From: Bacillota bacterium
GTDB taxonomy: Bacteria; Bacillota; Clostridia; Oscillospirales; Oscillospiraceae
Assembly (NCBI GenBank): GCA_021770445.1
Contig: JAETQY010000008.1
Location: forward strand, 1 to 64,000
Direction of reading: 5' to 3'
Length of the DNA stretch: 64,000 bases
The notes under the pieces are model-generated. The model ran no database searches. It saw only the letters and a program-made list of their open reading frames with translations, and had not been told where the DNA came from. A program made the position numbers and the translations under genes. Shown one piece after another: positions 49,541 to 58,600 of the stretch. Position 1 is the first letter of the stretch. Each line of letters opens with the position of its first letter.

Positions 49541-51099
49541 TATCTCAGATAGTTCAGCGGGTTTACCGCGGTGCCGCGGACCCGGACCTCGAAGTGGCAG
49601 TGGACGCCGGTGGACCGGCCGGTGGAGCCGGCCTTGGCGATGGTCTGTCCCTGGTAGACCTTCTGGCCCACGGAGACCACAATGCTGGAGTTATGGGCGT
49701 AGTAGGTCTGGGTGCCGTTGTCGTGGGTGATGACCACCAGGTTGCCGTAGCTGCCGCTGTAGCCCGCCTTGGTGACGGTGCCGCCGTCGGCCGCCTTGAC
49801 GGCCTCGCCGTAGGTGGCGTGGATGTCCAGGCCGGAGTGGTAGCTGTAGCTGCCAAAAATCTTCCGCCCGCCGAAGTAGGAGTTGATCCGGTGGCTGCTG
49901 ACAGGCCAGATATAGTTGCCCTTGGATGCGGTCTTGGGCCGCTCCTTGGTGCCCACGGCCTTCACGGTGGTGGTGGGCTCCCGGAGGGTGGTGGTATCGG
50001 TGACGGTGCGGTCCCTCTCGTAGCCGTTGACATAGACCACGTCCGCCTCCACCTGGGCCTCGCCCTCCTCGCCCTTGGTGATGATCTTGGAGTCGCCCTT
50101 ATACATCTTGTCGTCCTTGACCTCCTCCACCGGACAGGGGATGGCCTCGGTGTAGGTCACATGCTCGGTGGTCTGGACGGACAGGGCGGGGACGATCTCC
50201 TTTACGTTGAGCACATCCCCCACCATCAGCCGGTTCAGGCTGGCCTGGGGGTTGAGGGCCATCAGATCGCTGAGGGACATGTCGTTGGCGTAGGCGATGC
50301 CGTTATAAGTATCGCCCTTGACCACGGTGTAGGTGGTCTCGCCGGTGGTGTTGGCCTTCAGCGCCTCCTCCACCTGGTCCACCGTGGTCAGATCGTCCAG
50401 GGCGTAGACAGGGGAGACAGAGAGGTCCTCCACAAACCCGGCGGAGGTGGTGTTCTCGTTGACGAACTCGTTCTTGATCCCGTCCAGCATGGCGTTCAGG
50501 GCAGCCTCGTCCTTTACCGTGCCAATCACCCGGCCGTCCAGCGTCACCTGGTAGGCCCGGAGCTGGTCGCTGAGCTCATCCAGCTGGCTGTAGAAGTAGC
50601 TGCTGATGTCCTGCTCCTGGCTCAGGTCGCTCTTCAGGGTAAGGCCGAAGCTGTAGTCGATATCGCCCTCCACCTGGTAGTCGTAGCCCAGCAGCTGAGT
50701 GCCCCGGTCCTCCACCGTCCGGATGGCGTGGTCCACCACGCTCTGGTCGGCCACCACGCCCACCTCCCGGCCGTCCACAATGACGGCGTAGCTGGTGGAG
50801 TACAGGGTGGTCAGGGTGAGGGCTGCCCCCAGGGCCCCCGCCACCAGAAGAAAGGAGACAGGCCCCACCGCCAGCGTGCCGGCGGAGGCTCCGTGAAACA
50901 GATGGACCCAGCGCCGGAAATGGATGCGGCTCCACTCCCGCGCCGCCCGGACGTAAGCGCCCAGCTCCTTCTGCCAGTCCCGGCCCGGGGCGGCGGGCTG
51001 TGCCGGCTCCTCGGCCGGCATTTTTATTTTGGGCTGCTCCCTTCCGATCACAGGCATGCGGGCCGTCAGGCTCAGGTCCTGCTTCTGTGCTTGCTCCAT
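49540..51099 (-). CDS. M23 family metallopeptidase with LysM and G5 domains
   Basis: A 519-residue cell-wall hydrolase. Layout: cytoplasmic N-terminus, one membrane segment (about 75-105), an extracellular helical part, LysM domain (TYTVVKGDTYNGIAYAND ... NRLMVGDVLNV, about 275-325), G5-type domain (about 325-395) and C-terminal M23 endopeptidase with HSGLDIHATYG and HCHFEVRV zinc/catalytic motifs. ATG 51099 is preceded by AGAGGTGA. Expected substrate is the peptide cross-link of peptidoglycan. A WalR-like box overlaps its transcription start. Confidence 0.92.
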   Translation of the reverse strand: MEQAQKQDLSLTARMPVIGREQPKIKMPAEEPAQPAAPGRDWQKELGAYVRAAREWSRIHFRRWVHLFHGASAGTLAVGPVSFLLVAGALGAALTLTTLYSTSYAVIVDGREVGVVADQSVVDHAIRTVEDRGTQLLGYDYQVEGDIDYSFGLTLKSDLSQEQDISSYFYSQLDELSDQLRAYQVTLDGRVIGTVKDEAALNAMLDGIKNEFVNENTTSAGFVEDLSVSPVYALDDLTTVDQVEEALKANTTGETTYTVVKGDTYNGIAYANDMSLSDLMALNPQASLNRLMVGDVLNVKEIVPALSVQTTEHVTYTEAIPCPVEEVKDDKMYKGDSKIITKGEEGEAQVEADVVYVNGYERDRTVTDTTTLREPTTTVKAVGTKERPKTASKGNYIWPVSSHRINSYFGGRKIFGSYSYHSGLDIHATYGEAVKAADGGTVTKAGYSGSYGNLVVITHDNGTQTYYAHNSSIVVSVGQKVYQGQTIAKAGSTGRSTGVHCHFEVRVRGTAVNPLNYLR

Positions 51100-51142
51100 G
51101 GAGGTCACCTCTTGACTGAAAAATGACAATCGTGAAATAACA

Positions 51143-51159
51143 GTTACAAAATGGTAACA
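51143..51159 (-). promoter_or_regulatory. candidate WalR (YycF) box
   Basis: On the minus strand TGTTAC-CATTT-TGTAAC, an exact fit to the WalR consensus TGTWAH-N5-TGTWAH. It starts 2 nt after the -10 of the M23 promoter, a position suited to repression unless another promoter lies downstream. Confidence 0.5.
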
Positions 51160-51161
51160 AC

Positions 51162-51190
51162 AATATACACATTTTCTCGCCGCTCGTCAA
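51162..51190 (-). promoter_or_regulatory. sigma-A promoter of the M23 peptidase
   Basis: TTGACG (51185-51190), 17-nt spacer, TATATT (51162-51167) on the minus strand, about 60 nt before the ATG. Confidence 0.65.
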
Positions 51191-51235
51191 GACTTTTTTT
51201 CGCCGCTGGCAAAAATTTTGGGGGAAAAAGTGCAC

Positions 51236-51268
51236 AAAAAAAGAGCGCCGCATTGCAATTTGCGGCGT
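51236..51268 (-). terminator. intrinsic terminator after the small membrane protein
   Basis: On the minus strand CGCCGCA ... TGCGGCG stem, then CTCTTTTTTT. Confidence 0.75.
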
Positions 51269-51317
51269 TCTTCTTCTAATTTGTATGTTTTTCGACATAC
51301 GGCCCAAGATATTGTGG

Positions 51318-51620
51318 TTACAGCGCCATCTGCACGAGGAAGGCCGCCGTCATCAAAATAACAGCCAGACTGGCATAGGCGTCTAGCGTCCAGGCCCGCC
51401 GCTCCTGCCGGGCCCGGCGGCGCTGGGCCCGGGACATGGTGAGCACCACAGGGCGGAACCCCGGCTCCTCCAGCTCTTCCGGGATATAGGCGGCCTCCGG
51501 CTGCCGGGCCAGACTGTCCCGCTGGGCGGCGGCCGTCTGCCGGCGGCGCAGCTCGTCCAGGTCGATGATGTTGCCGCTGTGCTCAATAAAATTGGAAGTT
51601 TTATAGTATATGGTCTGCAT
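51318..51620 (-). CDS. 100-residue protein with C-terminal membrane anchor
   Basis: A small protein with a polar, Arg-rich N-terminal part (DLDELRRRQ, MSRAQRRRARQERRAW) and one hydrophobic C-terminal helix (about 80-98), so it would be tail-anchored facing the cytoplasm. GGAGGGGA precedes ATG 51620. No family is recognised. It lies immediately upstream of the M23 peptidase on the same strand but is separated by a terminator and a new promoter. Confidence 0.6.
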   Translation of the reverse strand: MQTIYYKTSNFIEHSGNIIDLDELRRRQTAAAQRDSLARQPEAAYIPEELEEPGFRPVVLTMSRAQRRRARQERRAWTLDAYASLAVILMTAAFLVQMAL

Positions 51621-51786
51621 ATATGTCCCCTCCACGATTCTGATGATAGGGTAAGGATAGACCGGAAGCTGTCCAAAAAACCGGACTATTATGGGGGCTG
51701 CCCGGGAAAGAAACATTTGTTCTAACCAAAATATACAACATCTGTTCGAGAATGTCAAGTAGAAATCGAAAGTTTGTTTGATTTTT

Positions 51787-51837
51787 CCTCATCCGCCCCC
51801 TACGGTGGCGCGGCCCGAGGGGCCATGACGGATGAGG
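51787..51837. repeat. palindromic repeat family A, copy 3 (short form)
   Basis: CCTCATCCGCCCCCTACG ... GGCCATGACGGATGAGG: only the two outer parts of the family remain, without the CTTCCCCTTTAGGGGAAG palindromes. It lies in the gap between the small membrane protein and typA. Confidence 0.65.
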
Positions 51838-51908
51838 TCTCTACTATAATATACAGACGTAGAAAGAGAAAAAAGGTTCCCTTTGTATGTGTTTTTTTTC
51901 GGCCCATG

Positions 51909-51937
51909 TTGATTTTTTGGGGAGATAGGGGTATAAT
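51909..51937 (+). promoter_or_regulatory. sigma-A promoter of typA
   Basis: TTGATT (51909-51914), 17-nt spacer, TATAAT (51932-51937), 40 nt before the ATG. Confidence 0.7.
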
Positions 51938-51977
51938 GCCTTGTTTGAGAAATCCACAGATTTGAGGTGCAACCCCC

Positions 51978-53807
51978 ATGAAAAATGAGAAATTAAGAAA
52001 TATCGCCATCATCGCCCACGTAGACCACGGCAAGACTACCCTGGTGGACGAGATGCTCAAGCAGTCGGGCGTCTACCGGGAGAACCAGGCGGTGGCCGAC
52101 CGGGTGATGGACTCCGGTGATCTGGAGCGGGAGCGGGGCATCACCATCACCGCCAAGAACACCGCCGTGCAGTACGGCGACGTGAAGATCAACATCGTGG
52201 ACACCCCGGGCCACGCCGACTTCGGCGGCGAGGTGGAGCGCATTTTAAAGATGGTCAACGGCGTTATCCTGCTGGTGGACGCCGCCGAGGGCCCCATGCC
52301 TCAGACCCGGTTCGTGCTGTCCAAGGCCCTGGAGCTGGGCCACAAGGTGATTGTGGTGGTGAACAAGATCGACCGCCCAGATCAGCGGGTGTATGAGGTC
52401 ATTGACGAGTGCCTGGAGCTGCTGCTGGACCTGGACGCCACCGACGAGCAGCTGGACTCCCCCATGCTGTTCTGCTCCGGGCGGCAGGGCACCGCCTCCG
52501 TCCAGCCCGACGTGGCGGGCAGCGACTTAAAGCCCCTGTTCCAGACCATCATCGACTATATCCCCGGCCCTGACGTGGACGTGGACGCCCCCTTCCAGAT
52601 GCTGGTGTCCTCCATCGACTACAACGAGTTTGTGGGCCGCATCGCCATCGGCCGCATCGAGCGGGGCAGCGTGAGGCAGAACCAGGAGATCGCGGTGTGC
52701 AACTACCACGACCCCGACGCCCCGGCCAAAAAGGCCAAGGCCACCGCCCTGTACGAGTTCGACGGCCTGGGCAAGGTCCCCGTCCAGGAGGTGGAGGCGG
52801 GCAACATCATCGCCATGAGCGGCATCGGAGACGTGACCATCGGCGACACCATCTGCGCCCCTGACGCGGTGGAGCCCATCGAGTTCGTCAAGATCTCCGC
52901 CCCCACCATTGAGATGACCTTCTCGGTGAACGACTCCCCCTTCGCCGGACGGGAGGGCAAATTTGTCACCTCCCGCCAGCTCCGGGACCGGCTGTTCCGG
53001 GAGACCCTGAAGGATGTGTCCCTGAAGGTCTCCGAGGTGGAGGGGTCCACCGACTCCTTCAATGTGGCCGGCCGGGGGGAGATGTCCCTGTCCATCCTCA
53101 TTGAGACCATGCGCCGGGAGGGCTACGAGCTCCAGGTCTCCCCGCCCCGTGTGCTGTACAAGGAGATTGACGGGGTGAAGTGCGAGCCCATCGAGCGGCT
53201 GGTGGTGGACGTGCCCGCCGACTGCGTGGGGGCGGTGATGGAGAAGATCGGCTCCCGCAAGGGCGACCTGCTGGAGATGAATCCCGTGGGCGACCGGATG
53301 AAGATCGACTTCCTGGTCCCCTCCCGGGGCCTGTTCGGCTACCGCAGCGAGTTCCTCACTGACACCAAGGGGGAGGGCATTATGGCCTCCGTCTTTGACA
53401 GCTACGCCCCCGTGAAGGGGGAGATCAGCCGCCGTTCCACCGGTTCCCTGGTGGCCTTTGAGACGGGCGAGGCTGTCACCTACGGCCTGTTCAACGCCCA
53501 GGAGCGGGGCTCCCTGTTCATCGGCGCCGGCACCCCCGTCTACGGCGGCATGATCGTGGGCGAGTGCCCCAAGCAGGAGGATATCTCCGTCAACGTGTGC
53601 AAGAAGAAGCAGCTGACCAACATGCGGGCCTCCGGCTCCGACGAGGCTCTGCGCCTGGTCACCCCCCGCACTCTCTCCCTGGAGCAGTGCCTGGAGTTTT
53701 TGGCCGACGATGAGCTGCTGGAGTGTACCCCGGAGAACCTGCGCCTGCGCAAGCGCCTCCTGGACCACAGCGCCCGGATGCGGGAAGCCTCCAAGAAAAA
53801 GGGATAA
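51978..53807 (+). CDS. typA: translational GTPase TypA/BipA
   Basis: A 609-residue ribosome-binding GTPase. G-motifs: AHVDHGKTT (G1, about 14-22), RGITI (G2), [11 protein letters not shown] (G3) and NKID (G4), followed by domain II, the EF-G-like domains and the TypA-specific C-terminus ([10 protein letters not shown]). It assists 50S assembly and adaptation to stress or cold. GAGGTG precedes the ATG. It is a single-gene unit between its promoter and a strong terminator. Confidence 0.96.
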   Translation: MKNEKLRNIAIIAHVDHGKTTLVDEMLKQSGVYRENQAVADRVMDSGDLERERGITITAKNTAVQYGDVKINIVDTPGHADFGGEVERILKMVNGVILLVDAAEGPMPQTRFVLSKALELGHKVIVVVNKIDRPDQRVYEVIDECLELLLDLDATDEQLDSPMLFCSGRQGTASVQPDVAGSDLKPLFQTIIDYIPGPDVDVDAPFQMLVSSIDYNEFVGRIAIGRIERGSVRQNQEIAVCNYHDPDAPAKKAKATALYEFDGLGKVPVQEVEAGNIIAMSGIGDVTIGDTICAPDAVEPIEFVKISAPTIEMTFSVNDSPFAGREGKFVTSRQLRDRLFRETLKDVSLKVSEVEGSTDSFNVAGRGEMSLSILIETMRREGYELQVSPPRVLYKEIDGVKCEPIERLVVDVPADCVGAVMEKIGSRKGDLLEMNPVGDRMKIDFLVPSRGLFGYRSEFLTDTKGEGIMASVFDSYAPVKGEISRRSTGSLVAFETGEAVTYGLFNAQERGSLFIGAGTPVYGGMIVGECPKQEDISVNVCKKKQLTNMRASGSDEALRLVTPRTLSLEQCLEFLADDELLECTPENLRLRKRLLDHSARMREASKKKG

Positions 53808-53813
53808 TATAGA

Positions 53814-53860
53814 AAATGGATGGCTGAATGATCGGCCATCCATTTTTATTTGTCTTTTAG
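53814..53860 (+). terminator. intrinsic terminator after typA
   Basis: AAAATGGATGGC / GCCATCCATTTT stem with a ~10-nt loop, then TTATTTGTCTTTT. Confidence 0.8.
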
Positions 53861-53862
53861 AC

Positions 53863-53891
53863 TTGCCTTTTTGGGGAAAACAGGATACACT
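53863..53891 (+). promoter_or_regulatory. sigma-A promoter of the MoxR-VWA operon
   Basis: TTGCCT (53863-53868), 17-nt spacer, TACACT (53886-53891), 35 nt before the ATG. Confidence 0.5.
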
Positions 53892-53926
53892 CATGGACAA
53901 GACTGCATAACCGGGAGGAAATCGGA

Positions 53927-54736
53927 ATGAAGGAATTCAGAGGAAGTCAGAACTATGTCGCCTCGGAGGAGCTGCTCCGGGCGGCCAACATCGCCATGGT
54001 ACTGGAGAAGCCCCTGCTGATCAAGGGGGAGCCGGGCACCGGCAAGACCATGCTGGCCGAGGCCATCTCCCAGGCTCTGGGCAAGAAGCTGATTATCTGG
54101 AATATCAAGTCCACCACCAAGGCCCAGGACGGCCTCTACGTCTACGACGTGGTCCAGCGGCTGTACGACAGCCAGTTCGGCGGCGAAGGGGTGGACAACA
54201 TCGAGAAGTACGTCAAGCTGGGCAAGCTGGGGGAGGCCTTCACCGACGACGAGCAGGTGATCCTCCTTATTGACGAGATCGACAAGGCGGACCTGGAGTT
54301 CCCCAACGACCTGCTGTGGGAGCTGGACCGGATGGAGTTCCACATTCCGGAGACAGGCCGCACAGTGAAGGCCAACCACCGCCCGGTGGTAATCATCACC
54401 TCCAACGCGGAGAAGGAGCTGCCCGACGCCTTTCTGCGCCGGTGCGTCTTCCACTATATTGAGTTCCCCGACAAGGAGCTGATGGCCGACATTGTCCGGG
54501 TCCACTACCCCGACATTAACGAGCGGCTGCTCTCCCAGGTGCTGGAGGCCTTCTACAAGATCCGGAACCTGCCCCAGATCAAGAAGAAGCCCTCCACCAG
54601 CGAGATCATCGACTGGATTCAGGCCTTGCAGCACGGCGGGGTAGACGTGGGCCGGATTGTGAAGGAGGTCCCCTATCTGGGGGTCCTGCTGAAAAAGAAC
54701 GAGGACATCGACGTCCTGCGCCGTCAGTGGCGGTGA
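53927..54736 (+). CDS. MoxR family AAA+ ATPase
   Basis: A 269-residue AAA+ ATPase. Walker A GEPGTGKTM is at about residues 34-42, Walker B LLIDEIDKAD near 107-116, sensor 1 in IITSNAEKELP and the arginine finger region FLRRC. MoxR ATPases act as chaperones that load metals or assemble enzyme complexes together with a VWA protein. The partner VWA gene starts 4 nt downstream. The client protein is not evident from the neighbourhood. Confidence 0.9.
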   Translation: MKEFRGSQNYVASEELLRAANIAMVLEKPLLIKGEPGTGKTMLAEAISQALGKKLIIWNIKSTTKAQDGLYVYDVVQRLYDSQFGGEGVDNIEKYVKLGKLGEAFTDDEQVILLIDEIDKADLEFPNDLLWELDRMEFHIPETGRTVKANHRPVVIITSNAEKELPDAFLRRCVFHYIEFPDKELMADIVRVHYPDINERLLSQVLEAFYKIRNLPQIKKKPSTSEIIDWIQALQHGGVDVGRIVKEVPYLGVLLKKNEDIDVLRRQWR

Positions 54737-54740
54737 GGCC

Positions 54741-55940
54741 ATGTTTACCGATTTTTTGTATCTGCTCCGGCGGAATGGGCTGAAGGTGTCCCTCACCGAG
54801 TGGATGGCGCTCATGGAGGGGCTGCACAAGAACCTCCACAGCGCCAGCTTCACCGGCTTCTACCACCTGTGCCGCTGTCTGCTGGTGAAGAGCGAGGCCG
54901 ACTTCGATACCTTCGACCGCACCTTTCTGGAGTATTTTAAGGACGTCCCCTTCCAGCAGGAGGTATCCCAGGAGTTATTAGACTGGCTAAATAAACCGGA
55001 CGTATTGTCCGACTACGCCAACTGGGACGAGATACAGGCCTTGAAAAACATGGGCTTCTCTGAGGAGGAGATTGAGCGGATGCTCCGGGAGCGCATGGCG
55101 GAGCAGACCGAGGAGCACAACGGGGGTAATTACTGGGTGGGTACCCACGGCATGTCCATGTTTGGCAACTCCGGGCTCTCCCCCAAGGGCATTCGGGTGG
55201 GGGGACAGAGTATGTACCACCGGGCCTTCCGGGTGGCAGGGGAGCGGAAGTTCCGGGACTTCCGCCGGGACAACACCCTGGACACCCGCCAGTTTCAGGT
55301 GGCCCTGCGCCACCTGCGCCAGTTCTCCGGGCTGGTGGACCTGCCCCCCACCGAGTTCGACGTGGACAACACCATCAAGGACACGGCGGACAACGGCGGC
55401 CTGCTCAAGGTGCGCTACAAGCGGCCCCGGGAGAACACAGTGAAGGTGCTGCTGCTCATGGACTCCGGGGGCTCCATGGACTACTACGCCCAGCTGTGCT
55501 CCGCCCTGTTCCAGGCGGTGTCCAAGTCGGGCCACTTCAAGGACTTGCGGGTCTACTACTTCCACAACTGCCCCTACGGCCGGCTGTACAATTCCCCCAC
55601 CCTCATGGGCCGGGACAGCGTGCCCACCGACTGGGTGCTGTCCAACATCGCCGCAGATTACAAGTTGATTTTGGTGGGGGACGCACAGATGGCCCCCTAT
55701 GAGCTGATGGGGGGCTACTACGGCCGCAGCGACCGGGCGGGCGGTCCCCAGTGCGGCATGGACTGGTTGCGGCTGCTAAAGGGCCGCTTCCGGAATACTA
55801 TCTGGCTCAACCCCAGCCACCGCCCCGACTGGGGAGCGTACTGGTCCCAGACCTACGACGTCATCGCCCAGGAATTCCCCATGTACCTGCTCACGGTGGA
55901 CGGCCTGGAGGAGGGCATGAAGAAGCTGCTGACAAGGTAA
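54741..55940 (+). CDS. VWA domain-containing protein (CoxE-like)
   Basis: A 399-residue cytoplasmic protein with a helical N-terminal half and a C-terminal von Willebrand A domain; the metal-ion-dependent adhesion motif is MDSGGSM (about residue 240), with Thr/Asp positions further on (PTDWV, GDAQMAP). It pairs with the MoxR ATPase just upstream, a two-gene unit found in many bacteria. It probably recruits the substrate to the ATPase. GTGAGG lies before the ATG. Confidence 0.88.
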   Translation: MFTDFLYLLRRNGLKVSLTEWMALMEGLHKNLHSASFTGFYHLCRCLLVKSEADFDTFDRTFLEYFKDVPFQQEVSQELLDWLNKPDVLSDYANWDEIQALKNMGFSEEEIERMLRERMAEQTEEHNGGNYWVGTHGMSMFGNSGLSPKGIRVGGQSMYHRAFRVAGERKFRDFRRDNTLDTRQFQVALRHLRQFSGLVDLPPTEFDVDNTIKDTADNGGLLKVRYKRPRENTVKVLLLMDSGGSMDYYAQLCSALFQAVSKSGHFKDLRVYYFHNCPYGRLYNSPTLMGRDSVPTDWVLSNIAADYKLILVGDAQMAPYELMGGYYGRSDRAGGPQCGMDWLRLLKGRFRNTIWLNPSHRPDWGAYWSQTYDVIAQEFPMYLLTVDGLEEGMKKLLTR

Positions 55941-55953
55941 AGGAGGCATATAT

Positions 55954-56481
55954 ATGGACGGAATTCGGAAGGCAGTCCAGGCGGACATCCCCCGGGTGGC
56001 CGCCATCTACGACCATATTTTGACCGAGGAGGAACAGGGCCGGGCGGCCATCGGCTGGATCAGGGGGGTCTACCCCACCGAGCGGACCGCCCGGGACGCC
56101 CTGGAGGCGGATACGCTGTTCGTTCTGGAGCGGGACGGCGTCATTGCCGCCGCGGCCAAGATCGACCGGAACCAGGTGCCCGAGTACGCCGACGCCCCCT
56201 GGCGGTACCCGGACGCCCCGGATGACCAGGTGATGGTCCTCCACACCTTGGTGGTGGACCCGGCCTTCGCGGGAAAGGGCTGCGGAAAGCGGTTCGTGGC
56301 CTTTTATGAGGAACATGCCCAGACCTGGGGCTGTCCCTACCTCCGCATGGACACCAACGCCAAAAACACTGCCGCCCGACGGCTATACAACCGTCTGGGC
56401 TACTGGGAGGCGGGGATTGTCCCCTGTGTGTTCAACGGCATTCCGGATGTGCGGCTGGTCTGCCTGGAAAAGAAGCTGTAA
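55954..56481 (+). CDS. GNAT family N-acetyltransferase
   Basis: A 175-residue acetyltransferase. The acetyl-CoA site is visible in LHTLVVDPAFAGKGCGKRFV (Q/RxxGxG/A-type motif A) and the C-terminal motif in NTAARRLYNRLGYWEAG. The N-terminus MDGIRKAVQADIPRVAAIY is typical. The substrate is unknown. AAAGGAGG precedes the ATG; it lies 13 nt after the VWA gene and may be its last co-transcribed partner. Confidence 0.88.
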   Translation: MDGIRKAVQADIPRVAAIYDHILTEEEQGRAAIGWIRGVYPTERTARDALEADTLFVLERDGVIAAAAKIDRNQVPEYADAPWRYPDAPDDQVMVLHTLVVDPAFAGKGCGKRFVAFYEEHAQTWGCPYLRMDTNAKNTAARRLYNRLGYWEAGIVPCVFNGIPDVRLVCLEKKL

Positions 56482-56486
56482 TAAAA

Positions 56487-56526
56487 CATCCCCGGAGGGC
56501 ACACGCCCTCCGGGGATGTTCTTTTA
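56487..56526. terminator. bidirectional terminator between GNAT and pncB
   Basis: ACATCCCCGGAGGGC / GCCCTCCGGGGATGT 15-bp stem with ACAC loop, T-rich on both strands. Confidence 0.85.
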
Positions 56527-57975
56527 TCCTTTCATTTCGTGGCTGTTGAGCAGAGCCTGCTTGATGTCCCACAGCTTCTGGGACAGGTCCACATAGTAGT
56601 TGTGGGGGTTCTCAAACCGCTTGACCTCGTCCCACAGGGAGTCCACCTGCCGCTGGCAGTAGGCCCGGCTGGTCTGGAGGTCGGGCACCTGATATACCAG
56701 CTCGCCCCCCCGGAAGATGGGCACCATCAGCTCCTTGACCTCGATGTCGGTGTACACCTTTCGCTTCCAGGTGGCGTCCGGGTCGAAGAGCTCCAGGGGC
56801 TGGGAGAAGTCAAACTCCTCGTCGTGGAGGCAGATCAGGTCGGCCTCCGCCTTGCCGGTGTCCTTGGAGAAGATGCGGTAGATCTTCTTGAAGTGGGGGG
56901 TGGTGATCTTGGCGGCGTTCTCGCTGATCTTGATCTTGGGGATGATGGTGCCGTCGTCCCCCTCGATGGCGGCCAGCTTGTACACCCCGCCGAACACCGG
57001 CTCGCTGCGGGAGGTGATGAGCCGCTCGCCCACGCCGAAGGAGTCGATCCGCGCCCCCTGGCGCACCAGGTCCCGGATGATGTACTCGTCCAGGGCGTTG
57101 GAGGCCACGATCTTGCACTCGGTAAAGCCCGCCGCGTCCAGCATCTCCCGGGCCTTCTGAGACAGGTAAGTGAGGTCGCCGCTGTCCAGCCGAATGCCGC
57201 ACTTGGTGATGCCCTTGGGCACCAGCACCTCCTTAAATGCCCGGATGGCATTAGGCACACCCGACCGGAGCACGTTGTAGGTGTCCACCAGCAGGGTGGC
57301 GTTGTTGGGGTACAGCTCACAGTAGGTCTTGAAGGCGGTGTACTCGTCGGGGAACATCTGCACCCAGGAGTGGGCCATGGTGCCGGTGGCGGGGGAGCCG
57401 AAGCACTGGTCGGCCATGGTACAGGCGGTGGCGGAGCAGCCGGCGATATAGCTGGCCCGGGCCCCCAGCAGGGCGCCGTCCGGACCGTGGGCCCGGCGGG
57501 AGCCGAACTCGGCCACTGGGCGGCCCTCAGCGGCCCGGACAATGCGGTTGGACTTAGTGGCGATGAGACACTGGTGGTTCAGGGTGAGCAGGAGGAAGGT
57601 CTCGATAAACTGGGCCTGGATGGCCGGGGCCCGGACGGTGAGGATGGGCTCGTTGGGGAAGACCGGGGTGCCCTCGGGGACGGCCCAGATGTCGCCAGTG
57701 AATTTGAAGTCCCGCAAAAAGGCCAGAAACTCCTCGCTAAAGCAGCCCTTGGTCCGGAGGTAGGCCACGTCCTCCTCGTCGAAGCGCAGCTCCTGGATGT
57801 ACTCCACCACCTGGGCCAGCCCCGCCGCAATGGCAAAGCCCCCCTTGTCGGGGACGGAGCGGTAGAACACGTCGAAGTAGCAGACGCGGTCCTGTAGGCC
57901 GGTTTGGAAGTAGCCGTTGGCCATGGTAAGCTCGTAGAAGTCGCACAGCATGGTCAGGTTGGTTTTCGCTTTCAT
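56524..57975 (-). CDS. pncB: nicotinate phosphoribosyltransferase
   Basis: A 483-residue enzyme that joins nicotinate and PRPP to nicotinate mononucleotide, the entry of NAD salvage. Landmarks: LCDFYELTMANGYF, RAAEGRPVAEFGSRRAHG, GTMAHSWVQMF (with the His phosphorylated during the ATPase cycle) and IRLDSGDL. ATG 57975 has AAAGGAGG upstream. It is a single-gene unit with a promoter at 58025-58052. Confidence 0.94.
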   Translation of the reverse strand: MKAKTNLTMLCDFYELTMANGYFQTGLQDRVCYFDVFYRSVPDKGGFAIAAGLAQVVEYIQELRFDEEDVAYLRTKGCFSEEFLAFLRDFKFTGDIWAVPEGTPVFPNEPILTVRAPAIQAQFIETFLLLTLNHQCLIATKSNRIVRAAEGRPVAEFGSRRAHGPDGALLGARASYIAGCSATACTMADQCFGSPATGTMAHSWVQMFPDEYTAFKTYCELYPNNATLLVDTYNVLRSGVPNAIRAFKEVLVPKGITKCGIRLDSGDLTYLSQKAREMLDAAGFTECKIVASNALDEYIIRDLVRQGARIDSFGVGERLITSRSEPVFGGVYKLAAIEGDDGTIIPKIKISENAAKITTPHFKKIYRIFSKDTGKAEADLICLHDEEFDFSQPLELFDPDATWKRKVYTDIEVKELMVPIFRGGELVYQVPDLQTSRAYCQRQVDSLWDEVKRFENPHNYYVDLSQKLWDIKQALLNSHEMKG

Positions 57976-58024
57976 CAAGAAAGCCTCCTTTGCCGGGGTG
58001 ACAAGACACCCCCTCGTTAGACCC

Positions 58025-58052
58025 ATTATACTCCCCTTTGGGAAAAAAGCAA
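58025..58052 (-). promoter_or_regulatory. sigma-A promoter of pncB
   Basis: TTGCTT (58047-58052), 16-nt spacer, TATAAT (58025-58030) on the minus strand. A GGGGTG ... CACCCC hairpin follows in the leader at about 57996-58012. Confidence 0.55.
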
Positions 58053-58062
58053 GGGCCTTTGT

Positions 58063-58284
58063 TCATCCCCTGGGCCACTTCATGTCCCGGCCCAGGCCCA
58101 GAATATAGTCCGCACTGACGCCATAATGTTCGCAAAATTTTATCAAGTAACGAATAGGCATTTCATGTGCGCGCCGCTCATATGCCGCCCATTGGGAGTA
58201 GCTTATCCCTAATTCCTTTCCCAGAGAACGCTGAGAATCATCAGCGTCAGTGCGTACAGCAACTATTCTGTCGATGTAGTCCAT
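58063..58284 (-). CDS. small XRE family regulator
   Basis: A 73-residue protein that is essentially one helix-turn-helix: RSLGKELGISYSQWAAYERRAHEMPIRYLIKFCEHYGVSADYILGLG, with the C-terminal YILGLG seen in phage-type repressors. AGGAGGG precedes ATG 58284. It diverges from a ribbon-helix-helix gene, and a perfect 14-bp palindrome lies 14 nt upstream of its start. It is probably an autoregulator. Confidence 0.82.
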   Translation of the reverse strand: MDYIDRIVAVRTDADDSQRSLGKELGISYSQWAAYERRAHEMPIRYLIKFCEHYGVSADYILGLGRDMKWPRG

Positions 58285-58297
58285 TTTGCCCTCCTGC

Positions 58298-58311
58298 TAT
58301 CACATGTGATA
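58298..58311. promoter_or_regulatory. perfect palindromic operator between XRE and RHH genes
   Basis: TATCACATGTGATA, a perfect 14-bp palindrome next to the XRE ribosome-binding site and abutting the -35 of the plus-strand promoter. A further GTGATA half-site is at 58332-58337. Confidence 0.65.
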
Positions 58312-58341
58312 TTGACAGAATACTGCGTAAAGTGATAGAAT
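58312..58341 (+). promoter_or_regulatory. promoter of the RHH gene
   Basis: TTGACA (58312-58317), 18-nt spacer, TAGAAT (58336-58341), 45 nt before the ATG. Confidence 0.6.
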
Positions 58342-58385
58342 GGCCCTGTTGCGTTTAGATGTGTACGCAGGAGGGTAAAGTCAAG

Positions 58386-58547
58386 ATGAAGAAGATTGAT
58401 AAGACAGTTGCGGTTGGGATGCCACTGGAATTGTATAACAATGTGAGGAGACTAGCGGAACAGGATCAGCGATCAATCCCCAGCTACATTCGTTTGGTAC
58501 TAAAGGACCACGTCAAACAAGGAGACGCCTTGACAAAAGTTGAATAG
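58386..58547 (+). CDS. ribbon-helix-helix DNA-binding protein
   Basis: A 53-residue protein: KTVAVGMPLELYNNVRRLAEQ (strand and first helix) then DQRSIPSYIRLVLKDHVKQ (turn and second helix), the CopG/Arc pattern. GGAGGGTAAAG lies upstream of ATG 58386; an earlier in-frame ATG (58359) would place that site inside the gene. It is divergent from the XRE regulator and upstream of rubrerythrin. Confidence 0.78.
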   Translation: MKKIDKTVAVGMPLELYNNVRRLAEQDQRSIPSYIRLVLKDHVKQGDALTKVE

Positions 58548-58600
58548 CTGTCAGTTTTTGTGACATACTGAACCTACCGATCATCAAGGAGGGTTTCAAT

